The notes under the pieces were generated by a model. It was not told the DNA's origin. It did not search any database and saw only the letters and a program-made list of their open reading frames with translations. Position numbers and translations under genes: made by a program. This document shows, piece after piece, positions 44,240-56,699 of a stretch of 64,000 bases of DNA. Source of the DNA: Microstegium vimineum (Eukaryota; Streptophyta; Magnoliopsida; Poales; Poaceae); assembly GCA_022036555.1 (NCBI GenBank), contig CM039122.1:46861600-46925599 (forward strand), written 5' to 3'. Numbering within the stretch: the stretch's first letter is position 1; every line of letters begins with the position of its first letter.

Positions 44240-45900
44240 TGAGTCGGGCCAACGTGTCAGCGGCGGAGCATGTGACGGAGGAAGGAGGGAGGGGAAGGCG
44301 CGTCGCCGCGGCGGGAGCCGGAAGGATTGGGGAGAGACGCTATCCGCCTATCTCTTTGTGGGATGGGGGCTGTGACGCTGCACGCGGGCCCCAAACTTCT
44401 ATCCAGGACTGAGATCGGACCGTTAGTTCTTTGCGGAGGAGGAAAAAGAAGAAAGTGTATACAACATTTTGTTGTTTCTCCTCTCTCAGCATCTAAATTT
44501 TTGACCATTCATCTTCTTATCCAACGACTCATGGCACCTTCTTCCTTCACCCAACTTCACCGTTGTGGCGAGACCCTAGCCCCTCCCCCCGCCCGTGTCC
44601 TTCCCCCTATCTCGCCTATCATGGACATCGACGTCCTCGTCCTCGCCTGAGCTCCTCTACTGCCGCCAGGACCCTAAAGCCAGCCCCATAGCCTGGCTGA
44701 CTTGCCTCCCCCCGTCTCCTTTTCTAAGCTCGTCGAAGTTGGAGAAGAAGGGGTGTGGCGGGCGCACTAACGTGGGAGCAAAGAATGAGGAGGCCACATA
44801 TACTCACCGACAGTCTGACACTGAATCTGCAGACACCACGCGTGGGGAGAGAGAGAAGAGATGTCGTTGTTGAGAAAACAAGTGTTGCAACACTTGGTTG
44901 AAGAATCCCTTTGAACAAGGGGATTTGACTAAAACCATTTGTTTGATAGTTTAACTAGAGTTCTGATAGTTTAGCTAAAGCTCTAATAGTTTGATAGATC
45001 ACTGAAAATCGGGAAGTACTAACAAACCAGATCTAATTCTATCTTACATTTGAAAATAGCTAATGAGAAAGAACAACCCAATGTGTATCTATTGAACTAC
45101 GTCAAATAATTAAATAGAGCAAGCAAGGTCTATGTTAAAATTATTAGTTAATAAAAACAAATTGTATAAGTAAATTCCTACCATGTATTTTTTAGGATTT
45201 TTGAAAACATGTTTAACCTCCTAGAATCCTTTCAGTTTCTCATATATTGTTATCATCGGACATGCGTATATACGCTTATAATTCAATCACCAATCGCTAG
45301 TCACGAGAATCGTGTCAAATATCCTATGGTGGCGACGATTATTGCAACCACACATAATCCAAGCCACTCTGAGATTGAACGGGGACTCCGATTTCTTGTG
45401 TCACAGTTCCACGATGGACGGTTGTTGTGTATTCAAACACGGGCACATTGCCATAGAAGAAACATTATATTGAATACAACATTATTGGTCTAACAAACCT
45501 TAATCAAGTGATACTAAAACAATGTAATCTCCTATATGGCATCCCTTTGGGAAAATAAAACAAAGGAAAAACATTAGGATTCAAGTTTCTACTATCTCCA
45601 TCCCAGATTTTAAGCTTTTTTAGCTTTTCTAAATATATAATTTTTGCTATGCATTTAAATATATGTTATGTCTACACACACACACACACATATTAAATTC
45701 AAATGAAGAATCCAACTATCTTTCCTAACTATTGTTTGAAGGCTTTCACCACGCAATAATAGCAATTACTATGAGAATAAGATGCAAATTCCCTTGTATT
45801 TTTTTTATAAAGAAAGAATCTAAATTTTACATTCACTAGAATTCAGATTCTCACTATGAGAATGAGATCCAAATAGACCTTGAACTAGCTAAAAATCTGG
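44240..45900. other. intergenic between divergent genes bL19c and the transporter
   Basis: 44240-44400 is GC-rich and probably the bL19c promoter. Around 44870-45000 GTTTGATAGTTTAACTAGAG and GATAGTTTAGCTAAAG repeat. A Tourist end (CATCCCTTTGGGAAAATA, about 45540) and a Stowaway-like end (ATCTCCATCCCAGATTTTAA, about 45595) are visible, followed by a CA run at about 45673-45689. No gene was found. Confidence 0.45.
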
Positions 45901-45902
45901 CA

Positions 45903-46134
45903 TACTCCCTTTGTTCTTAGTTATAATTGTAACTTGTTTGATTTCTTTGACCTCAAGTTTAATCACTTATCTCATTCAAATATTTTTTTGTAAATATAAT
46001 CAAATTTAAATTATTCTAAAAATTCTTTTATTAAGAAAGTAACCTAGCACAAAAAAGATATTTTACATAAATTTTTAAATAAAACGAATTGTTAAATTTA
46101 AGCTAAAAAATAATTTAATTATAATTTAGAACGG
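45903..46134. mobile_element. Stowaway-type MITE
   Basis: It starts CTCCCTTTGTTCTTAGTTAT and ends AATTATAATTTAGAACGG. Within it, TTGACCTCAAGTTTAATCAC pairs with AATTGTTAAATTTAAGCTAA. The right end is eroded. It lies about 380 bp upstream of the transporter ATG and may sit in its promoter. Confidence 0.65.
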
Positions 46135-46511
46135 CATCAGCAAACTACAAACACGAGAATACGGAGACACAAATCAACAAGGCTTCCAACCTTGAGCAGG
46201 AACAATAAAAATATTGCGACATGCCAATGCACACGATGCATGGCAAAACAAGCAAACTGAAGGCGCAGAAATGAATGCAAACAGGAGCCAAGTCCAGTAT
46301 CGTCCAAAGAAAACTGGTCGTTTTCTGAAATCAGCAGACAGTGGAGTCGAGCCCCATAACCAACTCGGACGCGTGTCCAGCGCCTCGACCCGTCTCCCCG
46401 CCACGTCCTCTCTCTCTTCCCCTTCCTTCCGGCCTTCCCCCACGGCCCCACCGGCACCGGCCACGACCATTGCCCTCCGGCCCCCGCGACCTCCACTCCA
46501 ACCGCACCGCG

Positions 46512-48859
46512 ATGACGAAGCCGCCGGCACCGGCGGCGGTTCCGTCGCCTGAGCCACCGCGCCTCGGCGGTGGGCGTGGGCCGCGCGGCCTCCGATCCTT
46601 ACCCGCGCTCTCCTACAACACCCACCGCGCCCTCGTCCTGGGGCTCACCTTTGTGGCCTACGCGCTCTACCACGCCTCCCGCAAGCCGCCCAGCATCGTG
46701 AAGCGCGAGCTCGCTCGGTCCTGGCCGCCCTTCGCCGACCCGGCGCTCCTCGGCGCCACCGACGTCGCTTTCCTCACCTCCTATTCCCTCGGCATGTTCG
46801 TCGCCGGCCACCTCGGCGACTGCCTCGACCTCCGCCGCTTCCTTGCCTTCGGCATGGTCACCAGCGGCGCCGCCGTGGCGCTCTTCGGCGCCGGGTACTT
46901 CCTCGGCCTGCATTCCCTCGCGTTCTACGTCGTCGCCCAGGTGATCGCCGGCCTGCTCCAGTCCACGGGCTGGCCCTCCGTCGTCGCCATCGTCGGCAAC
47001 TGGTTCTGCGGCCGGAGGCGCGGCCTCATCATGGGCGTGTGGAACGCGCACACCTCGGTCGGGAACATCGCCGGATCGCTTGTCGCCGCGGCCATGCTTG
47101 GGTACGGGTGGGGATGGTCGTTCGTGATCCCCGGTGGCCTCATTGCGCTCGGTGGCGTCCTTGTGCTTTTCTTCCTCGCACCATACCCCCAGTATGTCGG
47201 CTTCAGCCCGTCGCCGATTGAACCGGTCACTGATGAGAGCACCGACGGGGAGGACGTCAGTGCCGCTGCCACAGGTGGCGCTGGGAAGGACAGACGGGAT
47301 GCCGTGGGGATTTTTAAGGCGCTAGCCATTCCCGGTGTGGTCATCTTCGCGCTCTGTCTTTTCTTCGTCAAACTAGTTGCCTACACGTTTCTGTACTGGC
47401 TACCATTCTACTTGAGCCAGACTGGTAAGCCCGTGTTTGTTTCTTTTGTTTTTTTAAAAAAGTGAGTTTGTTCCGAATCGATTAGAATTGGCCACGGCGG
47501 TTATCATATTAGAGTAGATTGGTATGAATTGCTAGCTTCATGCTCTGCATTTGGTTAGATTGATATGTTTCTTTATGGAAGTTATCATGTTTGCTTGTGA
47601 TTGAATTTTGATTAGGGTGGACATGAACTTACATTGTAGAGTAGCATGTTGCTGTGGTTATGCTGTAGCAGTAGTATTATGCTTTGCAGCATATCAGGCG
47701 TTCAAGAGATATATATAGCACATAAAAAGGCAAAATGGTAAGAATTTATGTTCTGTTCTGCTAAGATAACCAGTTTATCCTTGCCCAGCATATCCTGTGT
47801 TTGTCTGTATAAGTTCTGTCAGAGGTTCAGAGCTGATCGTTTCTTTTACTGCAGTTAGGAATGGACTAACAATAACGTGACTTGCATTTTGATTTGAATA
47901 TACCAATACCATGACACACATTTATCTGTTGTTCTGTTTATCTGAAATTCTGCATACAACTTGCATTTTAAAGTCAAGTGCATCGGTATTATCCATACTG
48001 CATTGTAGTGTCTCCAGATGACTTGTGTGATTGTCTTGTAAACTTTTTTTCTGTGGAATTACTGATATTGTGCAGGACATCTGAACTTTATTAGCTACTT
48101 AAACTTCACATTTGGATTCGACATATAAAATGACACTTCTTTTAACATTGTGTTTTTTTCCAGCTATTGGAGGCCAGCATATGTCAGCTGCTTCTGCTGG
48201 ATATCTGTCAGTTTTGTTTGATGTAGGTGGAATAGTTGGGGGAGTTCTAGCCGGCTTCATATCTGATCAGCTCAATGCTAGGGCAACCACTGCTGCCGTT
48301 TTCATGTACTTGGCGATTCCATCTCTTTTCCTCTTTCATGCATATGGTAGTACCTCAAAAGCAACAAACATTGGCTTGATGATGATCACTGGCCTGTTTG
48401 TTAATGGACCCTATGCTCTCATAACAACTGCTGTTTCTGCTGATTTGGGCACTCACAAATCCTTGAAAGGAGATTCTCGCGCATTGGCCACGGTAACGGC
48501 AATTATAGATGGGACAGGATCTCTTGGTGCTGCATTAGGACCATTCATAACGGGTTTCATTTCAAGAAAAGGATGGGACTCTGTATTCATAATGCTTGCA
48601 CTTTGTGCACTGGTTGCTGCTGTATTGTTGTCGAGTCATGTGAAAACAGAAATTCCTCAGATCATCCAGAAGTGGCGAAATCGCTCAACTAATACGCAGA
48701 ATGGAAATGCAGGTAACAACTATAGGCAGAAGTGTTGCATATGTCCCATTCTAAATACTATCATAAAAGCTTAGTGATTTGGTGTATTGTGCTGATTTTC
48801 TCATTGCTCTTTGTCTAATAGATCCTGGTGTTCAGCCACTTCTAGTGGACGAAAATTGA
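46512..48859 (+). CDS. G3Pp-like: putative glycerol-3-phosphate transporter (MFS, SLC37-like G3Pp family)
   Basis: Three exons join in frame: 46512-47424, 48164-48712 and 48822-48859, for 499 aa ending LLVDEN. A soluble N-terminus precedes YNTHRALVLGLTFVAYALYH and KPPSIVKREL, typical of plant glycerol-3-phosphate permease-like proteins. About 12 hydrophobic helices follow in two halves, with the MFS-type loop FVAGHLGDCLDLRRFLAFGM after the second helices, FCGRRRGLIMGVWNAHTSVG in the first half, and an acidic central loop (TDESTDGED). The second half has GGIVGGVLAGFISDQLNARA. Members exchange organic phosphates for phosphate across membranes. Substrate and membrane here are inferred. The first ATG in frame is 46512; the open frame upstream to 46341 lacks an ATG. 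Exon 1 is GC-rich and exon 2 is not, a usual grass gradient. Confidence 0.93.
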
Positions 48860-49599
48860 CGGGGAGATCTTTCGGTGCTGCTCCTAGCGTGAGACTGTTT
48901 CGTGTTGTTGGAAGTGAGGTAAAGTAAAGTGATGGTTCTGGAGAAAAGAAATCAGACCATGATACGGAAATTGCTCCTGTCCCTAATGCTTATTGATCTG
49001 AGCAAACAAGGAGTGTGGGATATAGTCTGTTTCCTCAAAATGATGGTATAGCCCATCGCAGTAGAAATTTTGGATACATCAGTCTGTTGTATAAGAATAT
49101 ATTGTATATCTTTAGTGTATCAAATGTGCTTCAGGGATTTAGATGAACCTAGGAAGATAGAACAGTGACTGACCAGTCTGAAATACAGGTGAAGGCTGTG
49201 TGCACAATGTCAATGATACTGTGTTTTTGCCCTCGAGGGTAAGTATTTAGCTGAACGGGATCCAGAATCCTGATGACCATTTTGCAGTAGCGTGATGCCC
49301 ATTTGCAGTAGCGTGTCGGAATGACTAGTGTTCTGCTACTTTTATTTTATGACCTAAGCTGACATGTAATTTGCAGAACTAATAAGAAGTTGATCAAGGG
49401 AAATCGGGTGAAAAAATTCTCTGCAACTGAGTCCCCGTGCAGCACCTGCCGCTGCCGTCCATGCGTCATGACTCTCCTTCGGTCCTTCCACACAAAGCAC
49501 GTCCGATACTTTCGAGCAACACACGCTCTTCGAGCCAACTGATCAGGTAACTTACGCTAACAAAATAGAACCGTAGGCAGTATCCGTCCCTCCCGAAAG
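48860..49599. other. transporter 3' UTR and intergenic DNA
   Basis: The first few hundred bases are probably 3' UTR. No other gene was found. Confidence 0.4.
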
Positions 49600-49916
49600 T
49601 GTTAAAACACTATTTAGATAGCCCGTATCCTGAAAAGGTTAAAACTATTATAAAGCTCGATGTCAGCAGTTCGGATCTTTCCCTCTCCGTCTCTCATGAT
49701 CAACATAGTAGATGAAAATAGTAGAGCAAGTAGACACAAGATAGGGAGACTATTTTTTATTCCTCTTCATATTGATGTTTACAATATAAAGCTCCTACAT
49801 ATATATAGTTCTGCTAGTGCCTATGAATTTGGTAAGAGCTCACACTCCAACGGACTAGGATTATGATTCTTCCTTTTCCTTTTCCTTCTAGGATAGAGTC
49901 CATGTGTTTTACAACA
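49600..49916 (-). mobile_element. Copia-type 3' LTR
   Basis: The 317-bp unit begins TGTTAAAACAC and ends GTGTTTTACAACA on the plus strand, so its ends are TG...CA. On the minus strand it is preceded directly by a polypurine tract, CCCAAGGGGGAG (plus 49917-49928), as expected for a 3' LTR. A TATATATA box lies inside (about 49798-49807). Adjacent internal sequence (49929-49991) contains GCCTCGTTAAAAACTCC, often seen next to the tract in grass Copia elements. The 5-bp flanks cannot be compared because the rest of the element is cut off. Confidence 0.7.
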
Positions 49917-49928
49917 CTCCCCCTTGGG
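49917..49928 (-). other. polypurine tract of the Copia element
   Basis: CCCAAGGGGGAG on the minus strand abuts the TG of the LTR. It would prime plus-strand DNA synthesis during reverse transcription. Confidence 0.65.
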
Positions 49929-49991
49929 CGATTACCACAATATGCACATGCCTCGTTAAAAACTCCATCCGAAAACCCAGTGGAAAAAAAC

Positions 49992-52900
49992 AGTTCTGTC
50001 ACACCCGGGTTTAAGAACAAATCAGATATACACCATATGTGAGCCCAGGAAGTCAAATATCACATATAGCTACAAATTAAGGAGATATCAAAAGACAATA
50101 CTTAAATATATAACATATAAGGTGAAAGGATAACCTCAAGAGAGCAAACAGCGGAAAGGTGACTCCAAACTTTGGGTGAAGACTTCACTTCCACAGGGAC
50201 CAACTGACTAGTTGACCACAAGCCTATCTTTTCCAACTCTTGCAATCTGTTACTCATCCGGGATTTTTATCCAAAGTGTTGAAAATAAAGCAAGCGTAAG
50301 TACATATCGTACTCAACAAGAATAACAAGGGGTTCATGAGGCTCAAAAGGATAGACATGGGTTTAACTGCATCAGCTTTTAGTAGGTCATAGTTTTAGCA
50401 GTTGAGTAGCATCGAGTTCAACATAAGCCCAAATAACCACATGATCAAGTGAACAAGATATAATACTTATATGAACAAGTCACAATAATCAATAACAGAT
50501 AACAACTGATGAGTCATGACATAAGGACATCACACAGTAAGGAGCCCAAGCCGCTCTTGACCGTGAGCACGGCTATTATAATAGTTTTTAACTTTGTGCA
50601 GAGGTGTACATCTTTACCCACAAGTCGTGAATTGCCCTTTCGCCCGAGGAGATCAGCCTCTTAACCCTCTACCAAGAAAGGTCGGCAGGGTTCACTACGA
50701 GACCGTTCACAGGTTCCACTAATAGGTAACAACCCGCTACAAGTTTCCTCAACAAGATCCCAGAAGTCACCGCAGTGCCACCTCCCAGGCAATCTCTGAG
50801 CCCTTCTTGCGTCCTCTCGGGTAAGTTGTCACAAACTAATAAAAGTTTAATACTGAGTCAAGCCAGAGCCCATTAGCTTATGGTAGTACTGTTTTCTCGG
50901 GGTAATCCACTTACAGAAATATCCCTATGAGTGAGAACACATGTGTGAGTTCCTGATATTCCACCTATAGTCCACGTTGCTAAAAAGTCATCTTTTATCG
51001 TTATTGCATATATCTTTAGTCAAGTTACAAGATCATGGTTATTCTTTATGAGCACTAGCAAAAGCTACCCATATGCAAACCCTCAAAGGTGACAAGGCAC
51101 AAGATATTAAATCTAGGTAATCCTCACGGAAATCAAGGTAGACACATGCATATGAATTAAGTGAAATTAAAGTGAATAGGACAACAAGGAAGATCACATG
51201 CTATACTTGCCTTAAATGCTTAGATCCTTTCTTCAACTTATTCTCACTCTCCAGATGACTTCTTCTTGATCTCCACGTAATCTCACTGATTGGACAAGAT
51301 CATAAACACCACACAAGCAACTGAACAAACACATAAAACATACAATATATCTATTTAGAATAATACACCAATCAAGGAAAAAGTTTTGAAGATAAACCTA
51401 CGTATTGCTACGGACACACATAAGCGATAAACACACTAATCGGAGCTACCGTGAACAAGAATTAACTACCGAAGGATTAACTCTAAAGGAGAACTAGACT
51501 TCATTTATTTTATCTATAGAAAATGTATGTATTGGATACTTTAGAGAAATATCCAAATTAAATTAATTCATATTATATTTGCTTGGAAAAACAATATTAA
51601 ACTAAATATATTTTATTTTATGAAAAGCCGAGGTGGAAACCCTAATTGGCTTTAATTGGAAAACCATTGCTTATAGATTAATCAATGATCATTTTATTTG
51701 AAAGACGAAAACATGTTTAATACTGCTGCTAACAGATAGATCTTATCGTTACTAAACCAACGCAACTGAAACGGGATAAAACGGATCTAAAACGAATTAG
51801 TTATGAATTAAAAAGGATTTTCCATACAATATTAGTTCATTAAAAAGGATTAATCTCAACTTTATTTTTAAAAGTATTTAACATAGATTAAAACTATACC
51901 ATTAGATAGATCTGGAAATTACGAATCTAACGCAACTGGAACGGATCGATTCAGAGCTAAAACGAAGATTTTAGGGGCTTTTAAAGACAGTGGCAGAGTT
52001 GTGAATAGATGGATCTATTTGATTTAAAATAAATAAGAAAATTCGGTTTAATTAAACAGATCTGGATTGCGGGTTGAATAGAGGATAGCACATGGTCTCT
52101 TTAGCAAGATTTACCCGCGAAGGGGTATCCGCAATAGCGAGCTGTTGGATCGGAGTTCAACGATCTAGATTAGATCGTGGGAGGGAGAGAGGGGAACAGT
52201 GACGCCGGCCGGCTGAGACAGAGAGCTCGGCGGTTCACCATTGCTCCCGGCGAGGAGCTCGCCGGTGCGAGGCATACGGGGCCCACAGGCCATAATTTGA
52301 CGCGTCGATTGTACCGGGAGAACAAGGGGATCAATGCGAGCTCACCTGAGAACCTTGCGCGTCCAAAGAGGCAACGGAGGCGGTCGGTGGCGCGACGGAG
52401 CGGAGCTCTGCTCCCTGCAAACAACGGCGGCACGGTGAGAGCGAGGAGGAGCGAGACTGAGTTGCCTAGAGGGTTCACGGGGTGCCGGACCTTGTTACGA
52501 AGGAAGGTGAGGGCGAGCAATTGACTGAGGAGCTTCGGGAGGGTGTCAATGGCGGTGGCGGTGAAGCACAAGCTTCCGGCGGCTCTGCGGTTGCTAGGGC
52601 TAGGTGTTAGGCGTGTATAGATTGGGAAAACAGGGCGAGGAGGGGCGGTGTCGACGTCTTTATAGCCCTGCATGAACTGATTGGGCAGGAAATCCCGGAG
52701 GAATCGGGATTGGAAGAGAGACTCTGAAGGAGCACTCGGGCTCTGCTCGAACTCGGCAAGAGGAAAGGGAAGGGGAGAGGATGACGCGGGGGCCAGGGCT
52801 GTCAGCGGCACAAGGCGAGGGGAAAGGGGAGGCGGTGGCGCTGTTGCTCCGCTGGGCCGGCCTGGTGTGGACTGGCTTGGCCCAAGGAGAGGGGAGAGGT

Positions 52901-53808
52901 TACTGGGCTGAGCCACTGAGCCTCAAAGCGAGAGGGGAGAGGGAGGCCTGCGGGATGGGCTCCTCATACGGGCCAAAAGGAGTGTAAGAGGGAGGGAGAG
53001 AAAATAAATGTTTTTAACATTTTCCAGAATCAGTTTGCAAATGAATTTTCAAAACACTTTTCAAATATCATTTTGAATTCAAATTTTGATTACTTTGCTA
53101 ACACCACTCAACCAATGAAACACATGCAAAGGCATGAATGCAAAAAACGTTGCTAGCTCTCTAGTAAATTGTAAATCGGTAAAAAGTTTATAATTTTCTA
53201 CATTTTCATGAACACGAAATTCATAATTAAATTATTTTAAATCTATTTTCCACAAAGAAAAAAATAGGTAGAGTTGGAAGCTAACCTTGTATCGACCACG
53301 GAACACTTGCAAATTCTTCAGAAAAGATAGTCTGAAATCCGAAACACGTTCACGTTGTGTGCGGGAAATCTTCAAACATCGCATGATGAAAGCCCCCAAA
53401 GCCCCTTCAATTTCCCTCAGAGAACAAGTTACATTTGCTCATAAGTCACAACTGCACGGAATAGTAAGAGATCCAATAACATGGTATATGAGAAATAACC
53501 TTCTCCACAGATCTGAGCCCACTGGATCAAGACGATCCACCCCGCCGTGCCGCCGCTGATGGCTCGCTTCTAGGCACGCAGCTTGCGGGCGGACGGCTTT
53601 CCCGATAGCAGCAGCAGTGGCGCGGTGCGGGACTGCGGGAGGCGTCGTGTCCTCCCGACGAGTAGCGACGACGGCGACGGCGACGACCCGCTTGTAGTAC
53701 GCGTGCAGCCACGAGCAGGACGCGTTCCTCCCCATCCTACGGACCGCCGTTGGAGATTCCGCAAAAAGTCCTCCACCGGCAGCTGAGTTGAATTGATGTG
53801 ACAGAACT
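49992..53808. mobile_element. large repeat unit interrupting the Copia element
   Basis: It starts AGTTCTGTCACACCCGGG and may close at TGTGACAGAACT, a perfect 12-bp inverted repeat 3.8 kb apart. The organisation resembles the LTR-like unit at 24384-27958: an AT-rich part with GTACATATCGTACTCAACAA, a GC-rich gene-like part (52150-52980), then AT-rich sequence. A 248-codon minus-strand frame (52170-52916) has no known domain. Whether it is a solo LTR, a non-autonomous LTR element or a DNA element is open. Confidence 0.4.
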
Positions 53809-54255
53809 CTGTCGTCAGAAAGCACGAGGCGACAGTGCTTCGTCTATTTTGCTATGCACACACGAGACTCAGCCAGTGCTGTCCTTCTCCAACTACACGT
53901 CAACTAATGACTTCCTAATGAGAATACTCATTAAACACCGTTCCGAATCTCAAAGTCCACATTGTCGGCTTTGGCCAGGCTGGGTACATACCTCTAGGGG
54001 TACCATATCTGCGTTGTAAGGTGGGGGTGGCAGGGTTGTCGACGTGAATCGCTTTGCGAGGGCGGCGACAGTGGCTGTGACGTGGGCAAGAGAGACGTGC
54101 GGGGGCTGTGCGAGGTCTGTCGGGGGTGGTGGGGTTGGGGAGGGAGAGAGTGTGCAATGACCATAATACCCTTCATTGATTAAAATTAACAAAAAGATGA
54201 CTATTTAGTGGAGGCGATAGAAAGCGATTCCAACCATGGTAAAGGGTCTCTAAAT
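53809..54255. other. intergenic
   Basis: Overlapping short frames on both strands have no known domain. No gene was found. Confidence 0.4.
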
Positions 54256-54259
54256 GTTA

Positions 54260-54520
54260 TTCTCTATGTTTTAAATTATAAGACATTCCAACAATCTTGG
54301 AGAGTCAAACTATTTCAAGTTTGACCAAATTTATATGACAATGTAATAACATTTATGGTGTCAACTAAGTATTGTTACATTCGTTATCAATTATATTTTT
54401 ATAGTATGTCTATTTGATATCATAAATCTTGATAGTTTTCTCTATAATTATTGGTCAAACTTGAGATGCTTTGACTCTCCAAGATTCTTGGAAAGTCTTA
54501 TAATTTGGGACGGAGGGAGT
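54260..54520. mobile_element. Stowaway-type MITE
   Basis: The left end TTTTAAATTATAAGACATTC pairs with the right end CTTATAATTTGGGACGGAG, closing in GGGAGT before TA. AGAGTCAAA and TTTGACTCTCC also pair. The right end is well kept, the left more eroded. Confidence 0.85.
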
Positions 54521-54659
54521 ATTAGTTTTCTACAAATACTGGCACTATAGCATTGTCATGTCGTGCTCAAGCTGATCTTTTTAGACCGGGCATTTATAAA
54601 CGAGGAGCAACCTAACCAGTTGAGCTATACTCACTTTTTACGAGTTAGTTTTTTTGGCC

Positions 54660-54702
54660 GACCCCCCTCATGAATAATTCCTAACTCCGCCACTGAATGG
54701 AT
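54660..54702. mobile_element. possible hAT-type right end
   Basis: CCTAACTCCGCCACTG resembles the inverted CAGTGGCGGAG end of the hAT-type elements elsewhere in the window. The left end was not found. Confidence 0.3.
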
Positions 54703-54714
54703 TTATATCTAGGG

Positions 54715-55365
54715 GCCTGTAACATTTTCATCTAGCAAAGCTTATAAAGAACAACTTATTGGTCATCAGTATGTCCACATGGTTTTTTCATGGCTTTGGC
54801 GTTCCTCCTATCAAAACAAAAGGAAGGTCTTTTTCAGGATACATTAAAAAGATTGACTCAACACTAGGTCTTTACTAAACCGTCTGAATTTGCATCACTA
54901 TAATTCTAATTGCGAGCTCTCTGCTCTATGGGGCTTGAAGATCTCTTCCATATTATGTTTGATTGCCCATTTGCTATAAGTTGCTGGTACAACTTAAACT
55001 TGTTGGTGCCACCAAATAGTGAACCTTTGGAGAATTTTGAAGCCTAAAAGAACAACAAAGAGTTCCTTTCTTCTTGAAAATCATCATCACCATGTGTTGG
55101 GCCATCTGGACAATGTGTAATGACACAATTTTTAACAATATCTCTCTGTAATGTTGTTTTCATGAAAGAGTTTATTTGCTCTAATTATCCTAAGAGCAAA
55201 ATCAAAGTTCTAACCTCAGATAGATTTTTGGTTAGAAGCCTTTGTGTAATTTACCTTATTTTTTTGTTACCTTTTGTTGCTTGAGTTTCTCCGATGTATT
55301 TGTAACACCTTTTTTAAATAAAATTTCAGTACGGGCTCACACCCCTCCTGTTCCATAAAAAAAAA
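54715..55365 (+). mobile_element. degenerate LINE 3' end, same family as the one at 1-650
   Basis: Scattered matches to the LINE zinc-binding region remain in broken frames, such as the codons for FDCPFA near 54960 and MCWAIWT near 55093. The 3' end CTCACACCCCTCCTGTTC followed by an A-run (about 55358-55366) closely matches the end of the left-edge LINE. Many stops and shifts show it is old. Confidence 0.65.
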
Positions 55366-55525
55366 CTATCAAATCGAGAGTTATATTCAGCTGATGAAAA
55401 ATAGGGCACCCTATCCCATCATCTCAAAGCCCTCATTTTTAAGACTTATATACCTAGATCCTACTACAGAAACTATTCACATTTGACTATTTGAGCCAGC
55501 CAGGATCACAAAGGTCGGATACAAC

Positions 55526-55948
55526 TAAAGGTCGATAACGAGCCAGCTCGGTTTTTTAAGGCTCGGCTCGTTAGGATAACGAGCTAGCTCGGCTCGGCTT
55601 CTTAAAAACTCGAGCCGGCTCGTTAAGCTCGCGAGCCAGGTATAAAAAAAATCATAAAATGTAATATTTGTATTTATCTAAAACTTAATAATAGTAATAA
55701 TACAAAAATAAAATATCTAACCATCTTAAATTGAATAAAAAATTAATGTGTGTTAACATATATGTTATGCTATTTTTTTCCTTAAAATTATGGCTCGTTT
55801 GGCTCGCGAGCGGCTCGCGAGCTAGCTCGAGTTGACTCGTTATAGCTAACGAGCTAAAACCTTGGCTTGGCTCGGCTCGTTATCTTAACGAGCTGAGTCG
55901 AGTCGAGCCGAGCGAGCTAACGAGCTTCGAGTTTTTCATCCAGCTTTA
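55526..55948. mobile_element. 423-bp hAT-type MITE with perfect 8-bp target duplication
   Basis: GATACAAC flanks the element exactly on both sides (55518-55525 and 55949-55956). The element starts TAAAGGTCGATAACGAGCC and ends CATCCAGCTTTA. Both arms are dense in GAGCTCG, GAGCCGGC and AACGAGC motifs in opposite orientations, so most of the element could fold back on itself around an AT-rich centre. Confidence 0.85.
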
Positions 55949-55984
55949 GATACAACTGAAGCTATATCTCTAAGTCATAAGTCA

Positions 55985-56327
55985 AGCCAGGACTTTTTGG
56001 ATGGAGCGGCAAATGTTTTGCCGTGTCACATCGAATCTTTCGGTACTAGTTAGTGTATTAAGAATAGACTACTTATAAAACTAATTACACGTCCCTGCGG
56101 GACTTGAAGACGATTCTATTAAGCTAAGTTAATCTATAATTAACAAATATTTACTGTAGCACAACATTGTCAAAATATGAACTAAATAGACTTAAAAGAT
56201 TCGTCTCGCGAAGTTGTCTCCGGCTGACAAATTACTTTTTTTAATTAATATATTTTAAATAGACGAAATTAGGGATGGGAGATTTGATGTGATATGGGTG
56301 TTTTGCCCTGAAACCAAACAGGCCCTA
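55985..56327. mobile_element. Tourist-like MITE
   Basis: The interior shows GTGTCACATCGAATCTTTCG, AAACTAATTACACG, TAATCTATAATTAAC, TTTACTGTAGCAC and AAAAGATTCGTCTCGCGAAG, the same family layout as the element at 9664. It ends GAAACCAAACAGGCCC. The left end is unclear. Confidence 0.65.
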
Positions 56328-56699
56328 AGTGCTAGGAGTAGGAGGTACTACTGTACTAGCTCTTTCCACTCATCAATGCTTGGATCACGGAAAGCTTGCT
56401 CGATCGGGGCCGGCCGCCCCCGCCGCGTCCACCCAACATCGCTGTCCCAGCTGCAGAAAGAGCTGCTGCTCCTGTCGGACAGCGAAATCTTGCCACGCCG
56501 TGCAAGAAGAGAGAGAGAGAGGCGGCTTTGATTCAGCCGGTGAGTCAGTAGGCGAGAAGTAATGTAGCCCAGACTCCAATTTACCGGCCGCCAAATTCCA
56601 ACACTACGGAAAGCTCTTCTCTTTCTCTTTTATCTTTGCAGTACAGCAACGCATACGTCTCACCAGTACTCCGTACTAACCTAACCAACCACCCACCAG

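Noticed and set aside
46341..46511. N-terminal extension of the transporter
   Set aside because: The frame is open but begins at GTG with no ATG before 46512, so this is most likely 5' UTR.
52170..52916. 248-codon minus-strand frame
   Set aside because: It lies in the GC-rich part of a repeat unit, has no known domain, and overlaps open frames on the other strand.
53439..53825. 128-codon minus-strand frame
   Set aside because: It has no recognisable domain and spans the proposed edge of a repeat unit.
54560..54640. tRNA-like GCTCAACTGGTTAGG on the minus strand
   Set aside because: Only the A-box half resembles a tRNA. No B box was found at a suitable distance.
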